In this document: positions 26,966-34,289 of the stretch, piece after piece
How the letters are laid out: each line of letters begins with the position of its first letter
Position numbering within the stretch: position 1 is the first letter of the stretch
Source: JANNMJ01 sp031397815
GTDB taxonomy: Bacteria > Bacteroidota > Bacteroidia > Cytophagales > Hymenobacteraceae
Assembly (NCBI GenBank): GCA_031397815.1
Contig: JANNMJ010000179.1
Location: forward strand, 1 to 34,448
Direction of reading: 5' to 3'
Length of the DNA stretch: 34,448 nucleotides
Translations under genes and position numbers: made by a program
Notes under the pieces: model-generated
Database searches by the model: none
What the model saw: only the letters and a program-made list of their open reading frames with translations
Told to the model about the DNA's origin: nothing

Positions 26966-27291
26966 TACAGCGCTTTAGGGTTTTGGCGATTCGTTGTCTC
27001 TCCAGTCGCGTGCACACCTCGTTTCCCCGCCTCTACCCAAGCCAGCAGGTCGGCCCGATTGAAGAAGAGTCGGTTCCCTCGCTTACTATGCGGAATATCC
27101 CGCGCTGAGACGAGCGCGTAGACGCGAGCTCTGCTGAGTCGGGTGACCTCTTGAGCCAGTTCCATCCCGCCTACTTCAGGGCCACTTGTGGTCGTCCCTT
27201 CAAAAGCTTGTTGGAGTTCATAACGAACGACCGCACGTAAGTCATCGAAAAATTGGGCGTATTCAACGCCAGAGGTAAGTAGTTGAGCCAT
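26965..27291 (-). CDS. Excisionase-like helix-turn-helix protein (108 aa)
   Basis: The C-terminal half holds an HTH_17/MerR-type winged helix: ELAQEVTRLSRARVYALVSA, then PHSKRGNRLFFNRADLLAWV. This is the form typical of Bacteroidota mobile-element regulators and excisionases. The N-terminal 45 residues are helical and unassigned. It is translationally coupled to the primase-helicase gene. Its likely jobs are excision or control of the replication genes, and the sequence cannot tell which. Confidence 0.8.
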   Translation of the reverse strand: MAQLLTSGVEYAQFFDDLRAVVRYELQQAFEGTTTSGPEVGGMELAQEVTRLSRARVYALVSARDIPHSKRGNRLFFNRADLLAWVEAGKRGVHATGETTNRQNPKAL

Positions 27292-27357
27292 GGGATAGGC
27301 TTCCAGCCCTAATGCCGGAAAGCGCTAGCAAAGGACTACTAGCCACTAACCCGATTC

Positions 27358-27389
27358 TTGCGTTTCTGCGCAACGCAGAAAAAACGCAA
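27358..27389. other. Strong hairpin between the 404-aa gene and the HTH gene
   Basis: TTGCGTTTCTGCG (27358-27370) pairs with CGCAGAA and ACGCAA (27374-27389), leaving a 3-base loop and a 3-base A bulge, so the stem has 13 pairs. It lies in the 116-bp gap before the excisionase-like gene. On the minus strand no T-tract follows the stem, so it may be a leader or attenuator structure, or a protein-binding site, rather than a standard terminator. Confidence 0.45.
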
Positions 27390-27407
27390 AAAATAGGAAC
27401 GCCCCAA

Positions 27408-28622
27408 CTACTGAGGCAAAAGGTCCTTCACTTGATTGTAGACCTTGCGAGCATCGGCATTACTTGTGTTGAAAGCTTCCTGAAGAGTGCGTACACTCGG
27501 CAACCTTCCTAGGCTGGCACTACTGCCGTAGGTAAGCCTAATGGCCCTCTCTAGGTCTATACTGCTTGCAGATATGAATTTACGCTCGCGTAAAGCTTCG
27601 ACTGCCGCTCGCCAAGTGCGTGGTTTCGACTCTTCCGTCAAGTTCAGCGATACACGGTCAGATATTAGCTTAGCACCTATAAGTACGTTCGTGAGACCCT
27701 CAAGTGTGAGGCCATTCTGTAGAATCCCACTCCAAGGATCCAGAAGAACGTGAGTAGACTTACTCGAAGTACTGGCAACTGTCTGAAGACGGGAGGTGAA
27801 CCATTGAGCCACTCGGTGCAGCTTTAATTTGTCTTGGTCAGTGGCGTTAGATTCTTCGGCGCGAAGGATATTAAGGAGGTAATCAGCTTCTTCTGGAGTG
27901 ATGCAATGTCTGTGTTCCCATTGCTCATCCTGTAACTCGGCTTCTAACTTCCAATTCACATTCAAAAACGCGTCTATTTCCTTTAAGGAACGTCTCGATA
28001 TCTCTTCCATCCACCACGCATCGAACCCAGGGTGATACAGCCCATGAACCCAGAATCTTTGCGGTGACACTATACTAGGTTCTGTATCAAGAATGGCGGG
28101 CTGTCGAATATGACTGATTTTATCACCGCCAAGGATTTGTGGGTCATTATTATCTCCCTGAGTAGACTTCCAGAATCTCTCTGCCTCTCTTTTTAGAGCC
28201 TGCTCAATGATTGCCTCTGCAGCCCGCTCGTAGTAAGCTTTAGGCAGACTTGGATCAGCCCCTAACTTGTAGCGCACCCAAGCTGACCTAGCGACTATAA
28301 CCTGGTGCGTAAGAGATAGCTCATTCACACCTTCTATCAAAGGGTGAAAAAGTCTCATAAAAATTGATTGGTAGTTTCTTTCAGTAATCCGCTTAGGGTA
28401 GGCAACATTAACAAGGTCAGCTCCTTTTATGAAAAGCCAAGTCTCATAAGGAATAATCTTTTTCACCTCAACCAATAATGCATCCGGCACTGGCCGAAAA
28501 TCTGGAATCCCAGGGGCGTTTAAGCTATCTGGTCTAGGTTCTGATGGTTGATACCTATTCGGGAAATGGCCCGTGCTGCAAGCCAGTAAGTCAGATATTG
28601 ATTCGATCTTAAGTTCCTGCAT
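27408..28622 (-). CDS. Hypothetical protein of the mobility module (404 aa)
   Basis: ATG at 28622, 9 bp after the integrase stop, so it is probably cotranscribed with it. I do not recognise the family. It is a soluble, largely helical protein with no signal peptide or membrane segment. Visible features are an aromatic-rich stretch RFWVHGLYHPGFDAWWMEEI near the middle and a basic C-terminal region ending SNADARKVYNQVKDLLPQ. Its position between integrase and excisionase-like genes suggests a mobility or regulatory role, but nothing in the sequence proves it. Its base composition is visibly more AT-rich than that of the BREX genes. Confidence 0.75.
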   Translation of the reverse strand: MQELKIESISDLLACSTGHFPNRYQPSEPRPDSLNAPGIPDFRPVPDALLVEVKKIIPYETWLFIKGADLVNVAYPKRITERNYQSIFMRLFHPLIEGVNELSLTHQVIVARSAWVRYKLGADPSLPKAYYERAAEAIIEQALKREAERFWKSTQGDNNDPQILGGDKISHIRQPAILDTEPSIVSPQRFWVHGLYHPGFDAWWMEEISRRSLKEIDAFLNVNWKLEAELQDEQWEHRHCITPEEADYLLNILRAEESNATDQDKLKLHRVAQWFTSRLQTVASTSSKSTHVLLDPWSGILQNGLTLEGLTNVLIGAKLISDRVSLNLTEESKPRTWRAAVEALRERKFISASSIDLERAIRLTYGSSASLGRLPSVRTLQEAFNTSNADARKVYNQVKDLLPQ

Positions 28623-28631
28623 ACCCTCTAC

Positions 28632-29954
28632 TTAGAGAAGTTGCTCATAAGCCGCATCCACCGTCTCGGAAGCAAAGGAGCCGAGATACACAGCCGTCAC
28701 GGCTTCTGACTGGTGACCCATCATCTCGCTGATGACACCCGTAGCGACTCCGCTATGCTTGAGGCTCGTAGCGAAGGAATGCCGAGCCACGTAGGTGGTC
28801 AGCGTCGTTGTGATCCCCACCAACTCCGCGATGCCCTTCAAGTCGTGGTTCACCTGCCCGAGGACTTTGTGAAGCCGATTCTTGATCTGCGTTGGGGTCT
28901 GGTGCTTGGCTGGGTCGAGCACAGGGAACAGGTAGCTGGTCGGGCCTGCGTGGGTAAGCGGGCGGTAAGAGGCGACGATGGCGACCGGCGGCGGAAGAAG
29001 CTTCATTGAAAGCTTTCCTCCAGTCTTCTGGCGCACATAGTTCAGGCGTATTGTCTGTCCGGCAGCGTCGACAGCCGTTAGGTCGCTCCAGCGGAGTTGG
29101 GCGAGGTCGACGAAGTTGATGCCGCCGCAGTAGAATGAAAACAGGAAGACATCTTTCGCCAGTCGCTGTCGGTCGGTGGTAGGGGTGAAGGCTTCGAGCT
29201 TGCGGACGTCGTCGCGGCTGATGGCGCGCTTGGTGGTCGAGACATCGAACTTGCCCACGCTGAACTTGTGCTGCTCGGCGACATTGCGAGAGAAGGGGTA
29301 ATGCTCTGCCTTTGCGACCCCGTTGGCGATGGCCTTGTTGAGCACGGCACGTAGGGTGCGGAAGCGGAGCGAGAGCGTAATCTCCTCGACTCCGCTGGCC
29401 CGGAGGGTGGCCTCCCATTCGTTGCAGAAGGCAACCGTAATCCGCTCGAAGAAGAGGTCGTCGGTGGCATACTGGTCTTTGATGAACTTGGCGAGCTGGT
29501 TCTTCAGATCGCGGTACACGCTGGCGTTCCCAACCTGACCGCTGTTGGTCATCGTTACTGCCAACTCCTCGATGTAAGCAATGACTTTGACCCGACGTAC
29601 GGTCTTCTTCGTCTCAATGGCTTTACTTGCTACCTCGTCGGCGGTGTGCGGCTCACCGGTGGCGGCTAACTCGTCGGCGGCGGCTTTGTACTTGAGTCGC
29701 CACTCCTCCATCTTCTTGATGAGCTGCTCGCGGTGCGGCTCGGGGTAGCCGTGGCTCACCTTCGGATTGCCGCCCTTTTTGCTCTCCTGCCAGTACTTGG
29801 GGAGAAGGCTGAGACCGGTAGCGATGTACTTTCGTTGCCGGTCTTTGGTGATGCATACCATGAAGGGGTGCGCGCCATCCGCCAGCTTCTTGCTTTTGTA
29901 GTAGATCACATCTACCGTGGCTCGTCCCTCCTTGTGCTCGGTCGTTTTGCTCAT
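28632..29954 (-). CDS. int: Tyrosine integrase of Bacteroidota type (440 aa)
   Basis: The N-terminus is an arm-binding domain (VDVIYYKSKKLADGAHPFMV), then a SAM-like core-binding domain (about 120-220), then the catalytic domain. Catalytic residues seen are R391-H392 in ARHSFAT, H414 in MMGHQ and the nucleophile Y423 in AVYLGSF. At the first catalytic Arg position the sequence is GIN (278-280), so Arg I appears to be Asn; CTnDOT-type integrases also lack Arg I. The start is taken at ATG 29954 rather than 30020, because the arm domain then has its usual spacing and the upstream repeat boxes remain outside the gene. It should catalyse integration into the adjacent tRNA-Gly site. Confidence 0.92.
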   Translation of the reverse strand: MSKTTEHKEGRATVDVIYYKSKKLADGAHPFMVCITKDRQRKYIATGLSLLPKYWQESKKGGNPKVSHGYPEPHREQLIKKMEEWRLKYKAAADELAATGEPHTADEVASKAIETKKTVRRVKVIAYIEELAVTMTNSGQVGNASVYRDLKNQLAKFIKDQYATDDLFFERITVAFCNEWEATLRASGVEEITLSLRFRTLRAVLNKAIANGVAKAEHYPFSRNVAEQHKFSVGKFDVSTTKRAISRDDVRKLEAFTPTTDRQRLAKDVFLFSFYCGGINFVDLAQLRWSDLTAVDAAGQTIRLNYVRQKTGGKLSMKLLPPPVAIVASYRPLTHAGPTSYLFPVLDPAKHQTPTQIKNRLHKVLGQVNHDLKGIAELVGITTTLTTYVARHSFATSLKHSGVATGVISEMMGHQSEAVTAVYLGSFASETVDAAYEQLL

Positions 29955-29992
29955 TGTGTAAACCAATCGCGGTTTACACGTTGGTTTACACA
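29955..29992. promoter_or_regulatory. Three GGTTTACAC boxes upstream of the integrase gene
   Basis: TGTGTAAACCAA at 29955-29966 and TTGGTTTACACA at 29981-29992 form a perfect 12-bp inverted repeat. A third copy, GGTTTACAC at 29971-29979, lies between them. The array touches the integrase ATG, as expected for an autoregulatory operator or for arm-type integrase sites. Confidence 0.7.
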
Positions 29993-30107
29993 AACGTAAG
30001 AAAGGAAGAGATAACAGCAATCAACGCTAATGAGCAAAACCGCCTTTTTGATGCCTTCAGGCCACTTTTGCTAAATAACAACAAGGCTCAATCACCTGCC
30101 ATCCCCT

Positions 30108-30154
30108 GCTTCCCAAGCTGAGGGTCGCGAGTTCGAATCTCGTTTCCCGCTCCA
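30108..30154 (+). tRNA. 3' fragment of tRNA-Gly (probably CCC anticodon): attachment-site scar
   Basis: The sequence GCTTCCCAAGCTGAGGGTC holds the anticodon loop TTCCCAA and the 3' anticodon strand. It is followed by the T-arm GCGAG-TTCGAAT-CTCGT and the acceptor strand TTCCCGC with discriminator T and an encoded CCA. The loop TTCCCAA reads anticodon CCC, as in E. coli glyU. The D-arm and the acceptor 5' strand are absent upstream, and the 5' anticodon strand pairs poorly, so this is not an intact gene. I read it as the displaced 3' end left after integration of the island; the functional tRNA should lie at the other end, outside the window. Confidence 0.8.
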
Positions 30155-30158
30155 TAAA

Positions 30159-30199
30159 AAAACAGCCACTTATCCGTACATCGGATGAGTGGCTGTTTT
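30159..30199 (+). terminator. Terminator of the original tRNA-Gly gene
   Basis: An 18-bp stem: AAAACAGCCACTTATCCG (30159-30176) pairs with CGGATGAGTGGCTGTTTT (30182-30199) around a TACAT loop, with one G-U pair. The right arm ends in a T run. It follows the tRNA fragment directly, as expected for the terminator of that gene left behind by the insertion. Confidence 0.88.
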
Positions 30200-30256
30200 A
30201 GGTTTGGTGCTGCCGCAAGGGCTGCAAGCGGGGCGCAAGCTGGATGGTAGGGTGGC

Positions 30257-30457
30257 TTAACCGCCCGACCGGTTCCCCCACATCGCGGCCGTCACCACGG
30301 CTACGACGAAGCAGACGGCGATGATCAGCGATGCGATCAGGTCAATCGGCTTGGCCCGAAATAGCTGAATGAAGATCAGCACACCAACGATGGACGCCAT
30401 CGCGAGCACGACGGCGATATGGAGCGATTCTCCGCTGTTACTTGAGTGGTTATCCAT
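30257..30457 (-). CDS. Small two-helix membrane protein (66 aa)
   Basis: Two hydrophobic segments are visible: IAVVLAMASIVGVLIFIQLF (about 14-33) and LIASLIIAVCFVVAVVTAAM (about 40-59), separated by a short polar loop RAKPID. The N-terminus is short and polar. This is an integral inner-membrane protein of unknown function. ATG 30457 is the only early start. It is divergent from the histidine kinase gene, whose start is 192 bp away, and is the first gene outside the island on this side. Confidence 0.65.
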   Translation of the reverse strand: MDNHSSNSGESLHIAVVLAMASIVGVLIFIQLFRAKPIDLIASLIIAVCFVVAVVTAAMWGNRSGG

Positions 30458-30649
30458 GGCCGCAAGTTAGCCCCGCGCCGCCGAGAACGGCCGCTGACCA
30501 ACTGCTCAGGCAGGGTTTCGGATAGGTTAAGCCGCCGACTAGCAAACCCGTTTCCGAGGAACCTACATTTGCCGTCGGTCAGCCCGCGTGGCTGCCGCGC
30601 TGCGGCTTCTCTGCCGCTTCTCTACCGACTCTCTCACATTTCCTCGCTC

Positions 30650-32047
30650 ATGATTGACGTTACTCCGGCTTGGCTCGGACAGTGGAAGGCGTTGGCGGAT
30701 GTGCCGCCCGACCAGCTCGCGTGGTTTGCGCAAGTGGCTGAGCACTACGTGGTGCCGGAAGGCGAAACGGTCTTCACCATCGGCGAGGCGATTACGCACA
30801 CGTACGTCATCGTGAGCGGGCGCATCGAGCTGTTTCTGGTGCAGGCGAGCGGGCGCCGCGTGACGGCCACGTTTAAGGCCGGCGACATTACCGGGTTCCT
30901 GCCGTTCTCGCGGATGAAGGCTTCTACCGCGACGGCCCTCGCCGTGGAAGAGGCGCAGATTATGGCTTTTCCGGCGGCGCTGGCGCGGCAGATGCTGCAA
31001 GAACACTTCGAGCTGGGCGAGGCGCTGGTGCACATCATGATTTCGCGGGTGCGCGATTTCACGTCGATGCAGCAGCAAAATGAGAAGATGATGGCTTTGG
31101 GGAAGCTGTCGGCGGGGTTGGCGCACGAGCTGAATAACCCAGCGTCGGCGGTGGCGCGGGATGCGCAGATGCTGCAAAAGCATTTGTCGCTGATTCCGGA
31201 GTCGTTTAAAGAGGTGATGAATATCCGGATGACGGCGGCGCAGGTCGATGCCGTGAGCGAGGTTTTATTCCGATTGCTGCACGCGCAACGGCCGCAGCTC
31301 TCGCTCCTGCAACGCTCCGACCGCGAAGACGAGCTGACCGACTGGCTCGACGACCACGCCGTGGCCGACCCGATGGAGCTGGCCGAGCAGTTCACCGATT
31401 TCGGCTTCTGTCCCGCCGACCTCGAAGAGTTCGCGGAGCACATCCCGGCCGCCTACCTCAAGCCCGTCCTCAAGTGGATCAGCGATAACGTGGTGACCGA
31501 CCGCATGGTGGGCGATATCGGCGAAGCCGCCGGCCGGATTGCGACGCTCGTGCAGTCGATCAAAGCGTTCACGCATATGGACCGCGGCTCCGAAAAGCAG
31601 CTTGCCGACATCCACGACGGCATCCGCAACACGCTCACGATGCTCGGCCACAAGCTGCGCGCCGGGCACACGCGCGTCGAGGAGGATTACGATACCACGC
31701 TGCCGCCCGTGAAAGCGATGATTGGCGAGCTGAACCAAGTCTGGACGAACCTCATCGATAACGCGCTCGATGCGCTCGAAGGCCAACCCGATGCCGTCCT
31801 GCGCATCGCCACGCGCCGCGCCGCCGACACCGTCTGCGTGACTATCACCGACAACGGCCCCGGCATCCCCGACGATGTGCGGGCGCGCATCTTCGACCCC
31901 TTCTTCACCACCAAAGCCATCGGCAAAGGCACCGGACTCGGGCTGGAAGTAGTGCAGCGCATCGTGCAGCAGCACGGCGGCACCGTGACGCTCACCTCAA
32001 AGCCCGGCGAAACGGCGTTCACCGTCTGCTTCCCGATTAATGGGTGA
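30650..32047 (+). CDS. Histidine kinase with N-terminal cNMP-binding-type domain (465 aa)
   Basis: Residues about 15-125 match the cyclic-nucleotide-binding fold (YVVPEGETVFTIGEAITHTY, VSGRIELFLV). The dimerisation/phosphorylation box is LSAGLAHELNNPASAVARD with H159. The ATPase domain has the N box NLIDNALDAL (367-376), G1 DNGPGI (401-406), the F box FDPFFTTK (415-422) and G2 GKGTGLGL (425-432). There is no membrane segment, so it is a cytoplasmic sensor kinase. The start is ATG 30650; the frame is open further upstream but has no family similarity there. The downstream fusion protein carries a receiver domain and is the obvious phosphotransfer partner. Confidence 0.92.
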   Translation: MIDVTPAWLGQWKALADVPPDQLAWFAQVAEHYVVPEGETVFTIGEAITHTYVIVSGRIELFLVQASGRRVTATFKAGDITGFLPFSRMKASTATALAVEEAQIMAFPAALARQMLQEHFELGEALVHIMISRVRDFTSMQQQNEKMMALGKLSAGLAHELNNPASAVARDAQMLQKHLSLIPESFKEVMNIRMTAAQVDAVSEVLFRLLHAQRPQLSLLQRSDREDELTDWLDDHAVADPMELAEQFTDFGFCPADLEEFAEHIPAAYLKPVLKWISDNVVTDRMVGDIGEAAGRIATLVQSIKAFTHMDRGSEKQLADIHDGIRNTLTMLGHKLRAGHTRVEEDYDTTLPPVKAMIGELNQVWTNLIDNALDALEGQPDAVLRIATRRAADTVCVTITDNGPGIPDDVRARIFDPFFTTKAIGKGTGLGLEVVQRIVQQHGGTVTLTSKPGETAFTVCFPING

Positions 32048-32101
32048 AAAGCGGGCCTTTTTCGCTGAATAAATATTCGCTCTCCTTTCTTTTTCATCTC
32101 T

Positions 32102-33763
32102 ATGGGTCTCCCGGTTATTTTTTGCATCGACGACGACCCGCAAGTGTTGCGGGCGATCACGCGCGACCTCAAGGCGCACTACCGCAGCACGTATAAAATT
32201 CTGAGCACCACCGAAGCCGCCGAGGCGCTGGAAATGCTCGGAACGCTCAAAAACCGAGGCGATACGGTCGCGCTCTTCCTCTCTGACCAGCGGATGCCGG
32301 TGATGGATGGGGTCGAATTTCTGAAACAGGCGCTGCCGCACTACCCGCAGGCCAAGCGCGTGCTGCTCACGGCGTACGCTGATACTGAGGCTGCTATTCG
32401 CGCTATCAACGACGTGCGCCTCGATTATTACCTCACCAAGCCGTGGAATCCGCCGGAAGAAAAGCTGTACCCCGTGGTAGATGAGCTGCTCGACGAATGG
32501 CAGGCGGGCGTGCGGCAGACGACGGGCGGTATCCGGCTGATTGGGTATCAATATTCGCCGAAAAGCCACGATATCAAGGAGCTGCTGTCGCGGAATCTGG
32601 TGCCGTATCAGTGGCTTGATATCGAAGACAGCGAGGCAGCGGAAGAGCTGCTGACGCGAAATAATCTGACCCGAAAAAATCTGCCGGTCGTTTTCTTTGA
32701 AGACGGGGAATTTCTCGCCGACCCCAGCATTCAGGAGATTGCCGCCCGAATCGGCCTCAATCCGCATCCGCCGGATAAGATGTACGATGTGGTCATTGTG
32801 GGCGCCGGTCCGGCGGGCCTCGCGGCGGCGGTTTATGGCGCTTCCGAAGGCCTGCAAACGCTCGTCATCGAGCGGACGGCGCCGGGCGGACAGGCGGGCA
32901 CATCGTCAAGAATCGAGAATTACCTCGGCTTCCCGTCGGGTGTGAGCGGCGCTGAGCTGACCCGCCGCGCTATGACGCAGGCGACGCGCTTAGGAGCGGA
33001 ATTTCTGGCGCCCCGCGCCGTAAAAGAAATTCAGCAGCTCAACGGCTATAAGCGCGTCGTGCTCGACAATGATTTGGTGGTGAATACCCGCGCCATCATC
33101 GTCACGACGGGCGTCGATTACCGCAAACTCGATAAAAAAGGCATCGAGGCGTTTACGGGCGCAGGTATTTATTACGGCGCCGCGATGACCGAAGCCGCCG
33201 CGTACACTGGGAAGCAGGTCTACATCGTGGGCGGCGGAAATAGTGCGGGGCAGGCGGCGGTTTATCTCTCGAAATTCGCGGCGAACGTCTTCATCGTCAT
33301 TCGGCGGGCGTCGTTGGTGGATACGATGTCGGCGTACCTCATCGACCAAATCAAGGCGCTGCCGACAATTGAGGTGCTGCCTTTCACCGAAATCGACGAA
33401 GCGCGCGGCGACGACCGCCTCGCCGAGCTGGTGCTGGAAAATGTCAAGACCAATACCTTCGAAACCCGTCCCGCCAACGCGCTTTTCATCTTCATCGGCG
33501 CCAAACCCGTGACCGATTGGATGGGCCTCGATTTTCTGATGGACGAAAAAGGCTTCATCGAAACCGGCCGCGATGTAAAAAGCCGCGCCGATTTCCAAAA
33601 AATCTGGAAGCTCGACCGCGACCCCTATCTGCTCGAAACGTGTAGTCCCGGCGTCTTCGCCGCCGGTGACGTGCGCAGCGGCGCAATGAACCGCGTGGCG
33701 TCGGCGGTAGGGGAGGGGTCGATGGCGATTTCCTTCGTGCATCGGTATTTGGCGGAGGTGTAG
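32102..33763 (+). CDS. Receiver, glutaredoxin-like and thioredoxin-reductase-like fusion (553 aa)
   Basis: Residues 1-135 are a response-regulator receiver (FCIDDDP, phosphoacceptor Asp62 in SDQRMPVMDG, conserved Lys113 in LTKPW). Residues about 143-222 have a glutaredoxin-like fold, but YSPKSH (151-156) stands where the CPxC site would be. Residues 228-553 are a two-dinucleotide-binding flavoprotein: the FAD motif VIVGAGPAGLAAAVYG (231-246), PGGQAG, the NAD(P)H motif VGGGNSAGQ (376-384) and the C-terminal FAAGDVRSGAMNRVASAVGE. The CxxC of true thioredoxin reductases is replaced by YGAAMT near 358-363. So it is a flavoprotein that probably does not reduce disulfides itself; NADPH/FAD sensing tied to phosphorylation is inferred. 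It lies 54 bp after the kinase gene. Confidence 0.92.
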   Translation: MGLPVIFCIDDDPQVLRAITRDLKAHYRSTYKILSTTEAAEALEMLGTLKNRGDTVALFLSDQRMPVMDGVEFLKQALPHYPQAKRVLLTAYADTEAAIRAINDVRLDYYLTKPWNPPEEKLYPVVDELLDEWQAGVRQTTGGIRLIGYQYSPKSHDIKELLSRNLVPYQWLDIEDSEAAEELLTRNNLTRKNLPVVFFEDGEFLADPSIQEIAARIGLNPHPPDKMYDVVIVGAGPAGLAAAVYGASEGLQTLVIERTAPGGQAGTSSRIENYLGFPSGVSGAELTRRAMTQATRLGAEFLAPRAVKEIQQLNGYKRVVLDNDLVVNTRAIIVTTGVDYRKLDKKGIEAFTGAGIYYGAAMTEAAAYTGKQVYIVGGGNSAGQAAVYLSKFAANVFIVIRRASLVDTMSAYLIDQIKALPTIEVLPFTEIDEARGDDRLAELVLENVKTNTFETRPANALFIFIGAKPVTDWMGLDFLMDEKGFIETGRDVKSRADFQKIWKLDRDPYLLETCSPGVFAAGDVRSGAMNRVASAVGEGSMAISFVHRYLAEV

Positions 33764-33832
33764 GGTGAGGGCTGGGCTTTTTGCGCCACGTCGTGCTCGT
33801 ACCTGCGGTTTATTCGCGCCACCGCACCGCCG

Positions 33833-33864
33833 CATCCCCGCATCCCCGCATCCCCGCATCCCCG
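33833..33864. repeat. Four tandem CATCCCCG octamers
   Basis: Perfect 8-bp units lie at 33833-33840, 33841-33848, 33849-33856 and 33857-33864. The array is intergenic, between the flavoprotein and the UBP zinc-finger genes. It is a simple-sequence minisatellite with no spacer, so it is not a CRISPR. Confidence 0.9.
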
Positions 33865-33871
33865 CGCCGTA

Positions 33872-33930
33872 CCCGGGGTAGATTTTTTCAAAATCAACCC
33901 CGGGCTTCTGTGATATAACCCCTTCGGGGT
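33872..33930. repeat. Double-hairpin REP-like intergenic element
   Basis: The first hairpin pairs CCCGGGGT (33872-33879) with ACCCCGGG (33897-33904), and GATTTT (33881-33886) with AAAATC (33890-33895), around a TTC loop with one A-A mismatch. The second pairs ACCCC (33918-33922) with GGGGT (33926-33930), also around TTC. The paired, similar hairpins resemble bacterial REP/BIME elements. They lie after the flavoprotein gene and could also help end its transcript. Confidence 0.75.
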
Positions 33931-34009
33931 ACAATGATTAGTGGTTTTGTGAAGAGTCAAATTGATTTTTATTCTCCACATCTCCACATCTCTTTCACAT
34001 CTCCTCAAA

Positions 34010-34285
34010 ATGAACCCTAAACCCCCTTGCGCTCACTTGACGGCGCTTACTGAGTTGAAGACGGCGGCGGCGCACGAGTGCGCTGAATGCGTGAAGATTG
34101 GTAGCCGGTGGGTGCATCTGTGGACGTGCCAAACCTGCGGCGTCACGCTGTGCTGCGACCAGTCGGAGCACCGGCATATGACGGCGCATTTTAACGCTAC
34201 CGGGCATCCAGTGGCCGCTTCTGCCGAACCCGGCGAGCAGTGGCTGTGGTGTTACGTCGACGAGCAATTTGCGACGTATGACTGA
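34010..34285 (+). CDS. UBP-type zinc-finger protein (91 aa)
   Basis: This is a single zf-UBP domain. Its Cys/His ligands are seen in CAHL, CAEC, WTCQTCGVTLCCDQSEHRHM and HFNATGHPV, the order found in eukaryotic deubiquitinase ZnF-UBP domains. The C-terminal WCYVDEQF is also typical of the bacterial versions. ATG 34010 is the natural start. In many bacteria this small protein follows a kinase and a receiver/thioredoxin-reductase fusion, as it does here, so a shared signalling role is likely. There is no known ubiquitin in the cell, and its binding partner is unclear. Confidence 0.88.
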   Translation: MNPKPPCAHLTALTELKTAAAHECAECVKIGSRWVHLWTCQTCGVTLCCDQSEHRHMTAHFNATGHPVAASAEPGEQWLWCYVDEQFATYD

Positions 34286-34289
34286 TTAG

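Noticed and set aside
27358..27389. Rho-independent terminator after the 404-aa gene
   Set aside because: The stem is strong, but no T-tract follows it in the direction of transcription. It is kept only as a hairpin.
30060..30154. Complete tRNA gene
   Set aside because: Only the anticodon loop, variable loop, T-arm and 3' acceptor strand are present. No D-arm or 5' acceptor strand was found upstream.
31265..31975. 236-codon minus-strand ORF inside the histidine kinase gene
   Set aside because: It is a shadow of the kinase, whose H, N, G1, F and G2 boxes are all intact on the plus strand.
33833..33864. CRISPR array
   Set aside because: The units are 8 bp long and directly abut with no spacers; no cas gene is present.
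32990..33934. 314-codon minus-strand ORF over the flavoprotein gene and the repeat array
   Set aside because: It is antisense to a clear flavoprotein, and its first part is translated repeat sequence.
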